Source: Leptoclinus maculatus (Eukaryota; Chordata; Actinopteri; Perciformes; Stichaeidae). From it: a DNA stretch of 64,000 nucleotides. This document shows positions 53,800-64,000 of the stretch, one piece after another (the first letter of the stretch is position 1; each line of letters begins with the position of its first letter). A program made the position numbers and the translations under genes. The stretch covers positions 4,881,282 through 4,945,281 of the forward strand of contig JAVDOI010000019.1 in assembly GCA_032191485.1 (NCBI GenBank), in the 5' to 3' direction. The notes beneath the pieces were generated by a model that worked only from the letters and a program-made list of their open reading frames with translations, did no database searches and was not told the DNA's origin.

Positions 53800-54150
53800 T
53801 AACCGTCTGAGGTCCTCCTCCTCCTCTTCCTCTCCTCCGCCGCCCTCTTATCCTCCATCAAGCCTGCCGTCGACCAGCGCGGCCGAGCTGGGGGGGAATT
53901 CGGGGAAAGGGAGCCGCGGCGCCGCGCACCGGCCGACGGACACCCCGCCGCGACGCGCCACCAACATGCTCACCCGGGTCAAGTCCGCGGTGGCCGGGTT
54001 CATGGGCGGAATCATGGCCGGGGGCAGCTCCGGCGGAGGGGGCAACGCTGGTTCCGAGCTGCCGCTGAAATTCCCATATATGCGACCCGAGTTCCTTGGG
54101 CTGTCCCAGGATGAGATCGAGTGTTCCGCGGACCACATAGCTCGGCCCAT
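53800..54150 (+). promoter_or_regulatory. ppm1h: CpG-rich promoter/first-exon region of ppm1h
   Basis: The sequence turns abruptly GC- and CpG-rich around the ppm1h start codon, with a CT-rich (tcctcc)-type stretch at about 53811-53845 just upstream that probably belongs to the 5' UTR. No TATA box is evident close by. This fits a CpG-island promoter of a broadly expressed gene; the transcription start itself cannot be placed from sequence alone. Confidence 0.6.
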
Positions 54151-56603
54151 CGTCATCCTAAAGGAGACTAGGAGATTACCGTGGGCCACCGGATACGCTG
54201 AGTAAGTAACTGCCCTTAAATCTGCTGATGCCTTTTAAAGTGTCATCATCACAGTGGCATTTCATCTATTGTAAAGCATATGTGCGTTAAGTCTTGTGGA
54301 GGCCTAAGTGCTTGCAGGTATCCATCACAACAGACCTGCACCTGTTGTGACCCACATCCATCCCCAGCATTGTTTTGGATCCACCCAGCACCCCTTTGCT
54401 CTCCGACCTTTGTATGCCATTTCAAAGTGCGTGCTGTTAGTCATGGATAAACGGCATTCATCCATCCTGAGAGCCGAAGCTGGTTTTCACGTGCAAGAGG
54501 ATGATGATGCATCCACTTCTGTACCAGCAGCATCTGGGTATTAGTGTCTACATGGGCGCTCTATTTACGGCCAGCTGCACTCTCGGTGTAGTAAACCAGT
54601 TCAAAAAGATGCAGCCTCGTATTCTCTCCTCGGCTTTCCTGCCCCAGACTGCTGACTTAGTCTTAACGCACTTCGGTGAACAGTTTATTTTTTGCATATT
54701 ATGCTCGTCATCGCTGCCCCTTCAGCACCCACACACTGTAGTATAGCAGAGAACCACCAGAGAACTGGTAATCATGTGTAATCATGTCACATTTCCTCCA
54801 TATAATCTGATATAAAAGCGTGGATCCAGGATATTATTCCATGACATTCCATTAGCTCTTTAGTTTGTTAATGGAACAATGGCGCGTGACCGTTGTCATG
54901 TAAATTCAGGAAAGCGATATCAGTGTGAGGTTGGTTGACTAATGGCCAACTCCAGTACATGGATGAATTACACGTTGACTCCCCTTGATATCTGCACTAC
55001 AAGTTTACTGTAACTGGAAGTTAATTTGTCCCTCAGTTGACTGAATGATACGCGTTGTGAGTGGTATTGTGTGATTGAATGAATTCAACCCACAGCTGGA
55101 TACCCCCCCCGTCCAGACTCCAATGGACTGTAAGGCCTCTCCACCCTGATACCAGCAATGACTCTGGATAACGTATCACAATAAGATACACGGAATCTTG
55201 AGTGTTTACCAAGGGACAAATGGGAGGAATAACCAATTCATCAATTTTATCACTTAGCTCCTGAATGAAAAAAAGAGTCGATAAAGATAAGAATGGGGGT
55301 GTGACTTAATGTTAATTGTTCTTAGAGGCCTATCGGTGAATTTATAACAGCTTTCCTTGGAGCAGTTTATCTATTCAACAGTTATTTTCCCATTCTATTT
55401 GTCTCTTATCGACATTTATTATTATATATATGGAGTCCCTCCTTCTCTTTTCTCCCACTGGATTACGTTAGAATAATACTGAAAGTGTTTGTTAATCGGG
55501 CCTTTGGTCACATCTTCCTTTCTCTCTTTAACACACACACACACACACACACTCACTGATACTCAAGAGTGTCTCTTTGGGACCGGTGTCGTTAATGAGT
55601 TCAGCTCGTACCGCCATTAATCTGTAATTAAAGCCTTCTGTGTTGTCATTACAGCAGCCATTTTGGCTCTCGCCTCTCCTAACTCTCACACCTCACACAC
55701 ACACACACTCTCTTTTCTGCTCACAATCTAAACGGCAGAACTCTGCTAAGTTTTCTTTTTTGCTTTTCTTTTAGGAATGAAGCAAAATCCAAGACAATAT
55801 AAAGTGACGTATTCCAATTTTTTTGTTAAGAATTGACTGATTGATAAACCACACTTAGAACTGCGACTGTCTAATACATACACTGAAAAATAAACACATT
55901 GTTAGCGTACATTTTACATCATTATCACAACTTCATATTGAACCCATCCATTCTTCTTGCATTACATTCAAACGCTCCCATTTTGCCGTTGTGTGTTTTC
56001 TTATCTCTGATATTCAGGTGGCGGTGCAATCCTGACCAAAACCTTCAAGAAAATGTACAAAAATGTAGACTTTTTGAAAGACTGTTTCATGCATTGTTCT
56101 CGTAGATCTGAGTTAAATGGAGGCAAAGCTATATGAACCACTGTGCTTCACCAAATAATTATCTCATCCTTGGGGCCCAGAATCTGTTGCAGAGGGCCGA
56201 GAAACAAAGAGGGCATTAGATGTCTGACAATGGGGGGGGGGGGGGGGGGGGGGGGGGGATTAGGTTTTGTTCCTAATGGGAGGAAAGCTAATTGTTCCGA
56301 ATGAACCGTGATTGGCAGGGAAATTTAAAAAAAACTATTATTCTTCCTGCAAATGGTGAATGAGGATAAATTAGATGCAAGGGCACATTCAATCACACAC
56401 ACATACACACACACACACACACACACTGGCATCAGCTGCTCTTACCATGAAATAGAGTAACACAGAACGATCCATCATTGATTGGACCCATTGAACACAT
56501 TGTAGTCCTGAAGGATGAGGACTGTTTTGCAAAAAAGTTTTTAGGGTTCAAAAGTTCCTTTAAACATGCTTTTTTTTCCCAAGTAAAACCAGCAGGACAT
56601 GAT

Positions 56604-56665
<62 letters not shown>

Positions 56666-59600
56666 GTTCATCACCTTACTGTGATTGTTGACGGCCGATT
56701 CGATGAAGCAGGCGAAGACTTCCCGGACTTGTCCATCACAAGCTCTAAAGTGGCCGTCATAACTCAGAGGGCATTTTCGAGGGTGCAGCAGAAATACATT
56801 AGGTTTGAAAGCAGAGCTGCGTGATCACAGCGAAGACCAGCTCTCTGGTCATGACGGCTTTTGTGCATGCATGGTGACCGACACTTTATAACCAAAGCAG
56901 TGCCAGTTTTATCCAATCAAACATGCTGTTTGATACACTGATCACACCATATTGCTGTACACATTTTAAAAAGGGCTCCCTGGTTATTGGATTTCCTCTG
57001 CGCTCCACTAAAGCAAAATGGCTTCAATTGAACCAGATTGAAAATACAAAAAGCCTTTATTGATTTGGTATCCTCCCATTTAACCACATGATCTGCAGTG
57101 GAAATGGACAGCTGTAAGGCTTTCCAAGACAATATCTCTCTCTTTCTCTCCCTTTGGCTCTCTCTCAAATTTAAAAATGCATTAACTAATGTGGTGAGGA
57201 AAAATTGGAACAGCAAAAGCCAAATTTAAAATACATACTTTTGCAAAAATATCTGTGTGCTTGTTTTCGCTGCTTCTCCTGTCACTATCTTTCTATTGCT
57301 ATCGGAGGTTATCGGAGGCAAAGAACCACACATTGATGCCGCCTAGTAGCAGGAAACATCCAAACGTCTGTGTCTATAAATAGGCATGCCAATTTCTCAA
57401 CAACGCACACACATTCACAACACCCTCCAGAGACGTCTGTCTGACTCTCGCCCAGCCTCGCTGGAGCTGCCTCCACCATCTTTACTTTCTCACCGTGTAT
57501 TGCTAGAGCCGCCACATTACCGTAGCTATTGGCTGTTATTCAGCAGGCAAAGATAAGGGCTGCAATTTAGGCCTTTATTTTAACCCCCCAAAAAAATGAA
57601 TGTAGATTTTTTTTTTTACTTGTTATTTACTATGAATGTAACTTTTAAAATCGACAGAAAACATAATTTAACATCTATATTCAAAAACATGGCCTCAGCC
57701 CTGCTCACGTGTGTATTTTTGCGAGCTTCTTGTACTGTTTGTGAACCGCAACGCAAAAAAAGAAGCAAAGCAGTACTTCAAAAATGTTTGTCAAATGCTG
57801 AAATGTGTGAAAAGAGCAAATGAGACAGATCACTTCTATGCAAACCACATAGTTATTATGTGACTGTCCTCAAACATCAGTGTGGGGTTTGTCTCTGGTT
57901 AAATAAGGGACATGTAAAGATGAATAAGGCAACGCACACACACAAATACTTCTAATTCTCCCAGAAGCGACTGTCCCGATGCATCAGGACACTCCCGGCA
58001 GAGGGGTACCACAAACAAGCTCTCCTGTTTGATCTTCATCAGGAATACATGGAACGCACAAAAGCCAGCTGCTTCGCCCCCCCCGGCGCACAGATAGAAA
58101 CCTCCGTGCTGCAGGCTCTAGACTAATTGCTGTGATCCTGCATTGAGCCATGATAACCATGAGAGACCACAGCGCTGTTTCATCCAACAAAAAAGCATCT
58201 GATGTCGGCTTTCATTCAACCGCCCGTTCCAGACCACAGCTGTCACACCGGGGCAATCGCAGCAAGTAACACATCTGTTGCTCGCAGCAAAATTGCATCT
58301 GGGGGGGGGGAAAATGTTGCCAAATGGGGATTTTGATATTAGGACCTCTGCATGTCTATAAAATGAGTCAACCTGTTCGTATCGTGCCTTTTTGTTTCAG
58401 GGTGATTAATGCTGGTAAGAGTGCCCTGAATGAGGACCAGGCCTGCTGCGAGGTGGTCGTAGCGAGAAGGCGGCCGATGAGCTACTGCCCTCCCTCCACG
58501 CCCAGCAAGACCCCCACGGCCAAGAGACGCAACTCCCTGCCCAACGGAGAGGGCCTGGGGCTCCGTATGGAGCACAGCAATTTGGGAGAGGTAAGGAGAC
58601 ACAAATACACTCAATGTTTCAGCGCATGCACAAAGGGCTTACAGCGTACATTCATGTACTTCAAGGGCTGTATATGTGGAGCTGTTTACGTGCCATTCAG
58701 GGTTCCCTGTTGTGTGTTTAGTTGTGACATGATGCGTCTAGAATGATTCGTCTAGAATGATGCGTCTAGAATGATCTGTCTAGAATTATGTGTCTATGGC
58801 TGCGTCTATGGCTGCAACTATGGCTGCAACTATGGCTTCGTCTATGGCTGCAACTATGGCTGCAACTAACCATCATTTGGTATTACCAGGTCAGGTAATA
58901 CCAAGCAGAGTGTGTGATGGCACAGACATGACAGAGGTGTGAGGGGGAGCCTTGTGCTGTGTCTGCCGACAGAGACAAATGAAGAGATAAGGAGCTTTGA
59001 CCTCTGCAGCTTCCAAACACGGTTGGACAGGATGAGTCGTGATGTTTTCTCCTGGATCTGTCCTCCTGGAGATGACTCACACATACTACAAGTCACCCAG
59101 CAGCATCAGTCATGAAGCTGTATATTCTTTTTCTTTTTCAAATGTCAGTTTATATATTTCTTTAAATCACGTTTTTGTAGCCGGAGCATGGTATGACGAG
59201 ATGAAGGAGGATTTTTGCGTACATGTGTATACATGAATTATATAGAGACCCCAGTATTCTGATGTTTTGTACGATGCCCCTTTTTTAATACATCAAAAAT
59301 GGGCTCAACCAAACCAAATCAAATCGGAGTTCAAATGCTAAATATAAAAGAGTCTGTAATGATATCTGTGGCACAGTCCATATGTAAAGCATTGTTGATG
59401 TGTTTTAAAAGCTGCTCTTTAACTGAAACCCCGCCTCTTCTAGAATGTAAGAAGGTGTGGGTGGGACACTGATTAGTGGGTGTAAAGATGTGCATCTTTG
59501 AGCTAAAAATAATTACAATCCTTTTAATCATTCGTGTCAAATGTTGAATGTGATTATATTTCCACTTGATAATAAATGAATGTACATGTTTCGTAAATGT

Positions 59601-61984
59601 GTCTGCAGGACAGTGAAGGACTGGTGTTCCACTACTGGGCCTTGTTCGACGGCCACGCCGGCTCAGGCGCGGCCGTCGTCGCCTCCCGCCTGCTGCAGCA
59701 CCACATCGCCTGCCAGCTCCAGGCCGTCATCGAGATCCTACGCAACCTGGACTCCTTCCCCCCGACCGTCCTGGGCGAGGAGCCCGACAGCAACCCCTAC
59801 CTCCAGGGGAACACCCCGGGCCCTCACCGGGCCCTGACCCGGGCCGCCTCCCTGCGCGGGGCCGCGGGTGCGCCCGCGAGTTCCCCGTGCAACACCCCGC
59901 CTGCGCCTCGCTTCTTTACAGAGAAGAAGATCCAGCATGAGAGTCTGGTGGTAGGAGCCATAGAGAACGCCTTTAAAGAGATGGTGAGAGTCTGGTGACA
60001 GGTCATGATGAATTTTTCTGCCCACTCACCCTGATCAGTCCTTAATGTTTTCACAGACATACTGCCAGTGTGTATGCAGTAAATATTTGCATGAACACTG
60101 TCAGATAAACAAAAGCTGGTATCAGTTGCTTGTATCAGTCTTTGCTGTCATAATATGACACACTGATTTTCTGACCTGAGGCCAGAAAGGCACACATATT
60201 CACCAACACACAGACGGTTTACAGAGATGCTCATGAAGATAGTTTCCCCACCACAACCTTTAAAGTGTCTCTATTTACAGTTCATTTAGACATCTGGCCT
60301 CAGAGAGATGGCTTATGGAACGATGGCTCCCGGGCTAAACGCACACGTACGCACTGCGGATTTCTGTCGTTCAAGGGCAGCATCTGACTAAATATGTAAT
60401 TTGCTTTTTCACAAGGCGTTTTTTATCAGAAAATTCCTAAATTACCGAAGAAACGGCTACAAGCCAATCAACTTTTTTTCTCATCCAGAAGAGAAGAGAC
60501 TCTTTTGTAACGTTCAGTTGTGTGTTTTCTTTGTTTTCTTTTCCTTCACCGTTTCTTTTCAATTGCTTTGTGGCGACGTATCAGTAGAAGCCAGAGTCTA
60601 TGCGGTATTACCACTAGATGGCAATGGAAAACAGTCCACGCTGTTCAAGCTGGACCCTGCGGTACCCAGATTAAAAAGATCAACTGTGAAAGCTCCTCTC
60701 TCCGATCAACCCCCTGTCTGAAAAAAAATTCAGACTTGATAGGAGATTTTCACTGCGTCATTTAAAGCCGTAGTCTTCGTAGGAAGATGTCAACCTTCTG
60801 TCTGCAGGGTTTCTGCAAGATTGGAATGCAAAAAAAAAAAGAATTACAGACAAACGAACTGAAAACACAAGTTGACAAGTTGATGAGCATTATGAAATGT
60901 GTGGGGGGGGGAGCATGTATGATCAGTATGAAGCCTCTTGAACCTTGACATGCTGAGGCAATATACAAACCCTCTCCCATATCACCGTCTACATTATTCG
61001 CGAGGTCAACAAGAGGTTCAGGTTAGATGTTTTTTGTGCTTCTTAAGTGAATCTTCATTTAAAGATTGACAACCGTCTCTCGCTTTCCCAGGATGCCCAG
61101 ATTGAGAAGGAGAAGCAAGTCCATAACATCACAGGAGGATGTACGGCTCTCACCGTGGTGTACCTGCTCGGAAAACTATACATTGGGAATGCAGGCGACA
61201 GCAGGTGTGTATATGCTCATCTTCTGGTCCGCTACATGAAAGAGCCTCTAAAATCAGGCACTGACAATTACACCGCAGTACAGGAACCCCAAAAACATGT
61301 GACGTCAGTGCATTGTGACGCCCCTTCCCGCTGTTTTGGACGCTCTCATGGCCAACCTCAGCAGGGAAATTGGCTGACACTAGAGGGTAGTCAGTCAGCT
61401 GTTCCATGTGTCCTCTGTCTTCTTTTGCTGCTACGCCTCCGCAGCACACGCGCTACACCTCCATGCGTCGCAGTCATGGCTTATTATCACACCCCAAAAA
61501 TAAGGTTGTTTGAAGTCAATCTTCAAGGTTGCCTGTACATTTACCTCTCCCAACTTTTTCTGTGTCTGCAGGGCTATCATTATCAGAAACAACGAGATCG
61601 TCCCCGTGTCGACAGAGTTCACACCAGAATCAGAACGACAGCGACTCCAGTTCCTGGTAAGAAGACGCATCTCCCTTTAAGGCATTTTAATGTTATGTAA
61701 AACAAAGGAGGCCAGTATATCATAAGACATTTCCAACTCTCTAAGATCATATTATCAGCCTCAAAGTGACAAAAAAAGGCAAAGTGATAAAAGGTGTCTT
61801 TCATGGTTTGATCTGCACACATTTAGCTGCTTGACTGACTTGAAGACCATCGTTGTGTCCTCCAGGGTTTCATGCAGCCTCACCTGTTAGGAAATGAGTT
61901 CACGCACCTGGAATTTCCCCGGAGAGTTCAGAGGAAGGAGGTGGGCAAGAGGATGCTCTACAGAGATTTCACCATGAACGGATG
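53966..61984 (+). CDS. ppm1h: Protein phosphatase 1H, exons 1-6 (partial, continues past right edge)
   Basis: PP2C/PPM-family Mn/Mg-dependent Ser/Thr phosphatase; mammalian PPM1H is known to dephosphorylate Rab GTPases phosphorylated by LRRK2. Exons: 53966-54201, 58401-58590, 59609-59983, 61092-61204, 61572-61656, 61866-61984. All have GT-AG borders and matching phases, giving 372 complete codons and ending phase 2 inside the Trp of the expected GWAYK block. The N terminus MLTRVKSAVAGFMGGIMAG and the RRLPWATGYAE block identify PPM1H rather than PPM1J/M. PP2C motifs: NEDQ near residues 89-92, metal-binding FDGHAG (Asp156), GGCTAL (282-287) and NAGDSR (300-305). Exon 3 carries the family's insertion with RALTRAASLRG, followed by RFFTEKK. 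NEDQACCEVV in exon 2 is closer to what I recall of PPM1J. The remaining roughly 140 residues, including the last catalytic Asp motif, lie outside the window. Confidence 0.95.
56232..56258. repeat. 27-base G run
   Basis: Uninterrupted G homopolymer in ppm1h intron 1. It could form a quadruplex and is prone to length errors in sequencing. Confidence 0.95.
56606..56663. repeat. (CA)n microsatellite, 58 bp
   Basis: Pure CA array in ppm1h intron 1; the only dinucleotide array over 50 bp right of 33 kb. Confidence 0.98.
58591..59608 (+). other. ppm1h: ppm1h intron 2
   Basis: This intron of about 1.0 kb runs from GTAAGG to GTCTGCAG. Its notable content is the compound minisatellite at 58731-58868. 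Confidence 0.85.
58731..58868. repeat. Compound minisatellite: 14-bp then 12-bp units
   Basis: About five copies near gatgcgtctagaat pass directly into about six copies of tatggctgcaac / tatggctgcgtc. The shared cgtcta core suggests that the second array arose from the first. It lies in ppm1h intron 2. Confidence 0.9.
59984..61091 (+). other. ppm1h: ppm1h intron 3
   Basis: This intron of about 1.1 kb separates the exon ending FKEM from the exon beginning DAQIEKEK. It contains a G run at 60903-60910 and an A run near 60830. No exon-like sequence was recognised. Confidence 0.8.
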
Positions 61985-64000
61985 GTGAGTCTCCCTCCGT
62001 CTTTTGTTCATTATCTGTCTTAAACTCTATTTTTTTGCACCGAGCAGATGAAGCACGTCAAGATGGCGGACCCCTGCATCCTCAAAATGTGTGCTTTAAG
62101 ATGGACCCGCCTCACTGGGATTCGAACCTCCCAAATTATGCTGGGAAATGAAAACTGCTAATGTTATGGCATGGCAAACAGACCTCTCCAGCTGCACCCG
62201 CCTTCAACAATAATCAGAAAAATACTCCATTAGCTGCTAGTGCTGCGATCTCAATCTCAGCTTCTCTCACTCCCTCGCCCTCCTTTACTGCTGCTTACAC
62301 CCTTCCATACAGCCAGGGCCGAAGAGACCAGCAGAGAGCTAATGAGGGAGCAGCCTAACTTGATATGATATAACGATACAGCAGAGATGGATGTATGTGC
62401 AGTGTTCTGTGGGCTGGCGGGGCACCATGCTGTTTGACTGTGACTTCAGAGGAAGCCGGTAATGAGATGTGCTTTTACCGCTTCTCTCTCTCTCTCTCTC
62501 TCTCGCTCGCTCGCTCGCTCGCTGGCGCATAGAGCCACATACATAGTGTGTGTTGTGATGTATATTTCACCACCAGACCGCCCCTCAGCAGCAGATATGT
62601 TCCAGCCAGGATGTGCCACTGTGTGGACTACTGTTAATGTTTCCCTTCACATGCACGCAAGGAAGTAGTTTGAAGTCTTTTCTTTTTTTCGATTTTGTTC
62701 ATATCTCGAACAGACTAGGTGTTGTCACAGCCTGGATCTAAAACTGTGACCAAAACGGGGGTAAACTTAACAAATAAAGTGATTCATCACAGAATGGATG
62801 GGAGGAAACTGTAAAGGCAGGGAGTGAAAGCGTGAACATGTGCTACATGGGTGTAAGAACAAAGAAAAGAGACCAAACGCCACAACAAAGGTTTGCGGTG
62901 AGAGGAGCTGTAACCACCCGAAGACTTCTGCTGCTCAAGCTTCTAAAGCACGAGGCCCAGGTGTGTCCAATGCCCACTGATTACTCCCCCAATCAGGTCT
63001 GCAGCCCTGGAGCCCTGGAGATAGAAAGCAGAGGAACCAAACAGAGGGGCCATCGCAGTAGAGCTTGAACATTTTCAATTAGCCAGGGTCACAAACCAAG
63101 GCAGCTGCAGAATAAGTTTGTAGGATTTGAGAAAGCCAAGAGATTTATAATTATTCTACCTTTGGCTACTGGGGCTTAGCAGAAACTTCTGCGATGCCCC
63201 CTGAGCAAGGCAGTATTCAGGTTCATCAGCTCGAGGCGATGGCTTGAAATCGCTTGTCTTGTCATACGCACACGTCTAAAACCCGAGGACGTTCAGATAC
63301 AAAACGGAGAAAAGCAGCAAAACCCCACATTTGAGCAGCGGGCAACCGCATAAGCGTGGCATTTATGATGAAGAACTAAATGTGTGGAACTCGAAAATAC
63401 TGAGATGGACGGTTCTCGTGTAGAGACATCCCGGATAAATCAGAGCAGCGTGTGACTCACTGCACTTCAAATCAGAGGTGTTCAGTTTGACGAGCGAGGT
63501 TAAAGGCACAGAGAGGCCAGACGGAGCGTTGCATTCTGGGACGGGAAAAGTACACATCTCGCTTTTTACGAGACAGACAAATGGGCAGAGAGAGAGAGAG
63601 AGACGGAGCAAACCCTGGTCAGACGTGAAGCCGTTTGAAGTTGTTGATCTTCTCCGTTGAACCGGTGACACCGAGTGTAATCTAGCTAGTTTAAGTACGT
63701 CGGCGTCAGCCGCAGAGTCTTTCAGTCTGACATCAAAGCTCCGTTTTTTTTTAAGTGCGTTTTCAGATCTTCTGCTTTCCGTTTGTGCACTTCTGAACTC
63801 ATTCCTGTCTTGTTCGCTCGTGTAGTCGAAGACCCCCCCTCCCCCCCTCACTTCTCTCTCGCTAAATTTTTCAGCAGCAAAAACACTTGTTATTGGGCCC
63901 CACTCTGCCTGTGCCAACAGTTTTTTTTTTTTTTATAATTTCTAATATAAATGTAAAAATAACCCTAATGATGCCATCAAGGTTAACGGGGAGTGTATTG
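61985..64000 (+). other. ppm1h: ppm1h intron 6, start only
   Basis: After the GTGAGT donor of exon 6 no continuation of the phosphatase (the expected YKTIEDEDLKFP-type block) is found before the window ends. The stretch holds a (CT)n/(CGCT)n tract at about 62484-62523, a (GA)n tract at 63587-63602 and a T run at 63921-63934. A 184-codon antisense frame at 63363-63917 shows no recognisable domain. Confidence 0.75.

Larger units (their letters stand above)
54202..58400 (+). other. ppm1h: ppm1h intron 1
   Basis: This intron of about 4.2 kb runs from a GTAAGT donor to a TTTGTTTCAG acceptor. It holds short (CA)n arrays at 55531-55550, 55696-55708 and 56394-56426, a 27-base G run at 56232-56258, a 58-base (CA)n array at 56606-56663 and a short G run near 58301. 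I see no further exon in it. Confidence 0.85.

Noticed and set aside
53858..54189. Minus-strand frames of 92 and 113 codons over ppm1h exon 1
   Set aside because: They are antisense shadows of the GC-rich, stop-poor first exon.
61047..61700. 217-codon plus-strand frame as a separate gene
   Set aside because: It reads through ppm1h exon 4 and the 367-bp intron 4, entering exon 5 in the wrong frame; splicing at 61204/61572 restores the conserved SRAIIIRN block.
63363..63917. 184-codon minus-strand frame
   Set aside because: It lies inside ppm1h intron 6, with no signal peptide, domain or splice partner recognised; a chance frame is likeliest.

Overview
This window looks like teleost (ray-finned, probably percomorph) nuclear DNA. 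The evidence is vertebrate-style split genes with GT-AG introns, very dense (CA/TG)n microsatellites, and several dispersed repeats that I recognise as typical of fish genomes. I see no bacterial, organellar or intact viral content. Gene names rest on my reading of translated exons against remembered families; no database search was run.

Two genes are well supported, and they lie head to head. On the minus strand (40.5-49.8 kb) I can assemble a complete 17-exon gene whose phases all join, giving a 536-residue type I membrane protein of the IL-17 receptor C/E group, most like fish il17rel. It ends about 40 residues after the membrane span and has no SEFIR signalling domain. On the plus strand (from 53,966 to beyond the right edge) lie the first six coding exons of ppm1h, a PP2C-family phosphatase, with a CpG-rich first exon. 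The start codons are about 4.2 kb apart, and the gap between them holds repeats and a strong short hairpin.

The left 40 kb holds no convincing intact gene. At 4.0-6.65 kb there is a broken multi-exon copy of a G2E3-like HECT-domain gene with several frameshifts. From about 3 to 28.5 kb the sequence is crowded with very long TG/CA tracts, up to 160 bp pure, plus pyrimidine/purine tracts, a few MITE-like elements with terminal inverted repeats, and other dispersed repeats. From about 34 kb rightward long microsatellites almost vanish; the one exception over 50 bp is in ppm1h intron 1. A 42-bp minisatellite lies at 35.2 kb and a likely non-LTR retrotransposon 3' tail at 38.0 kb. Apart from the two genes, most open frames are low-complexity translations of (CA)n or chance frames.
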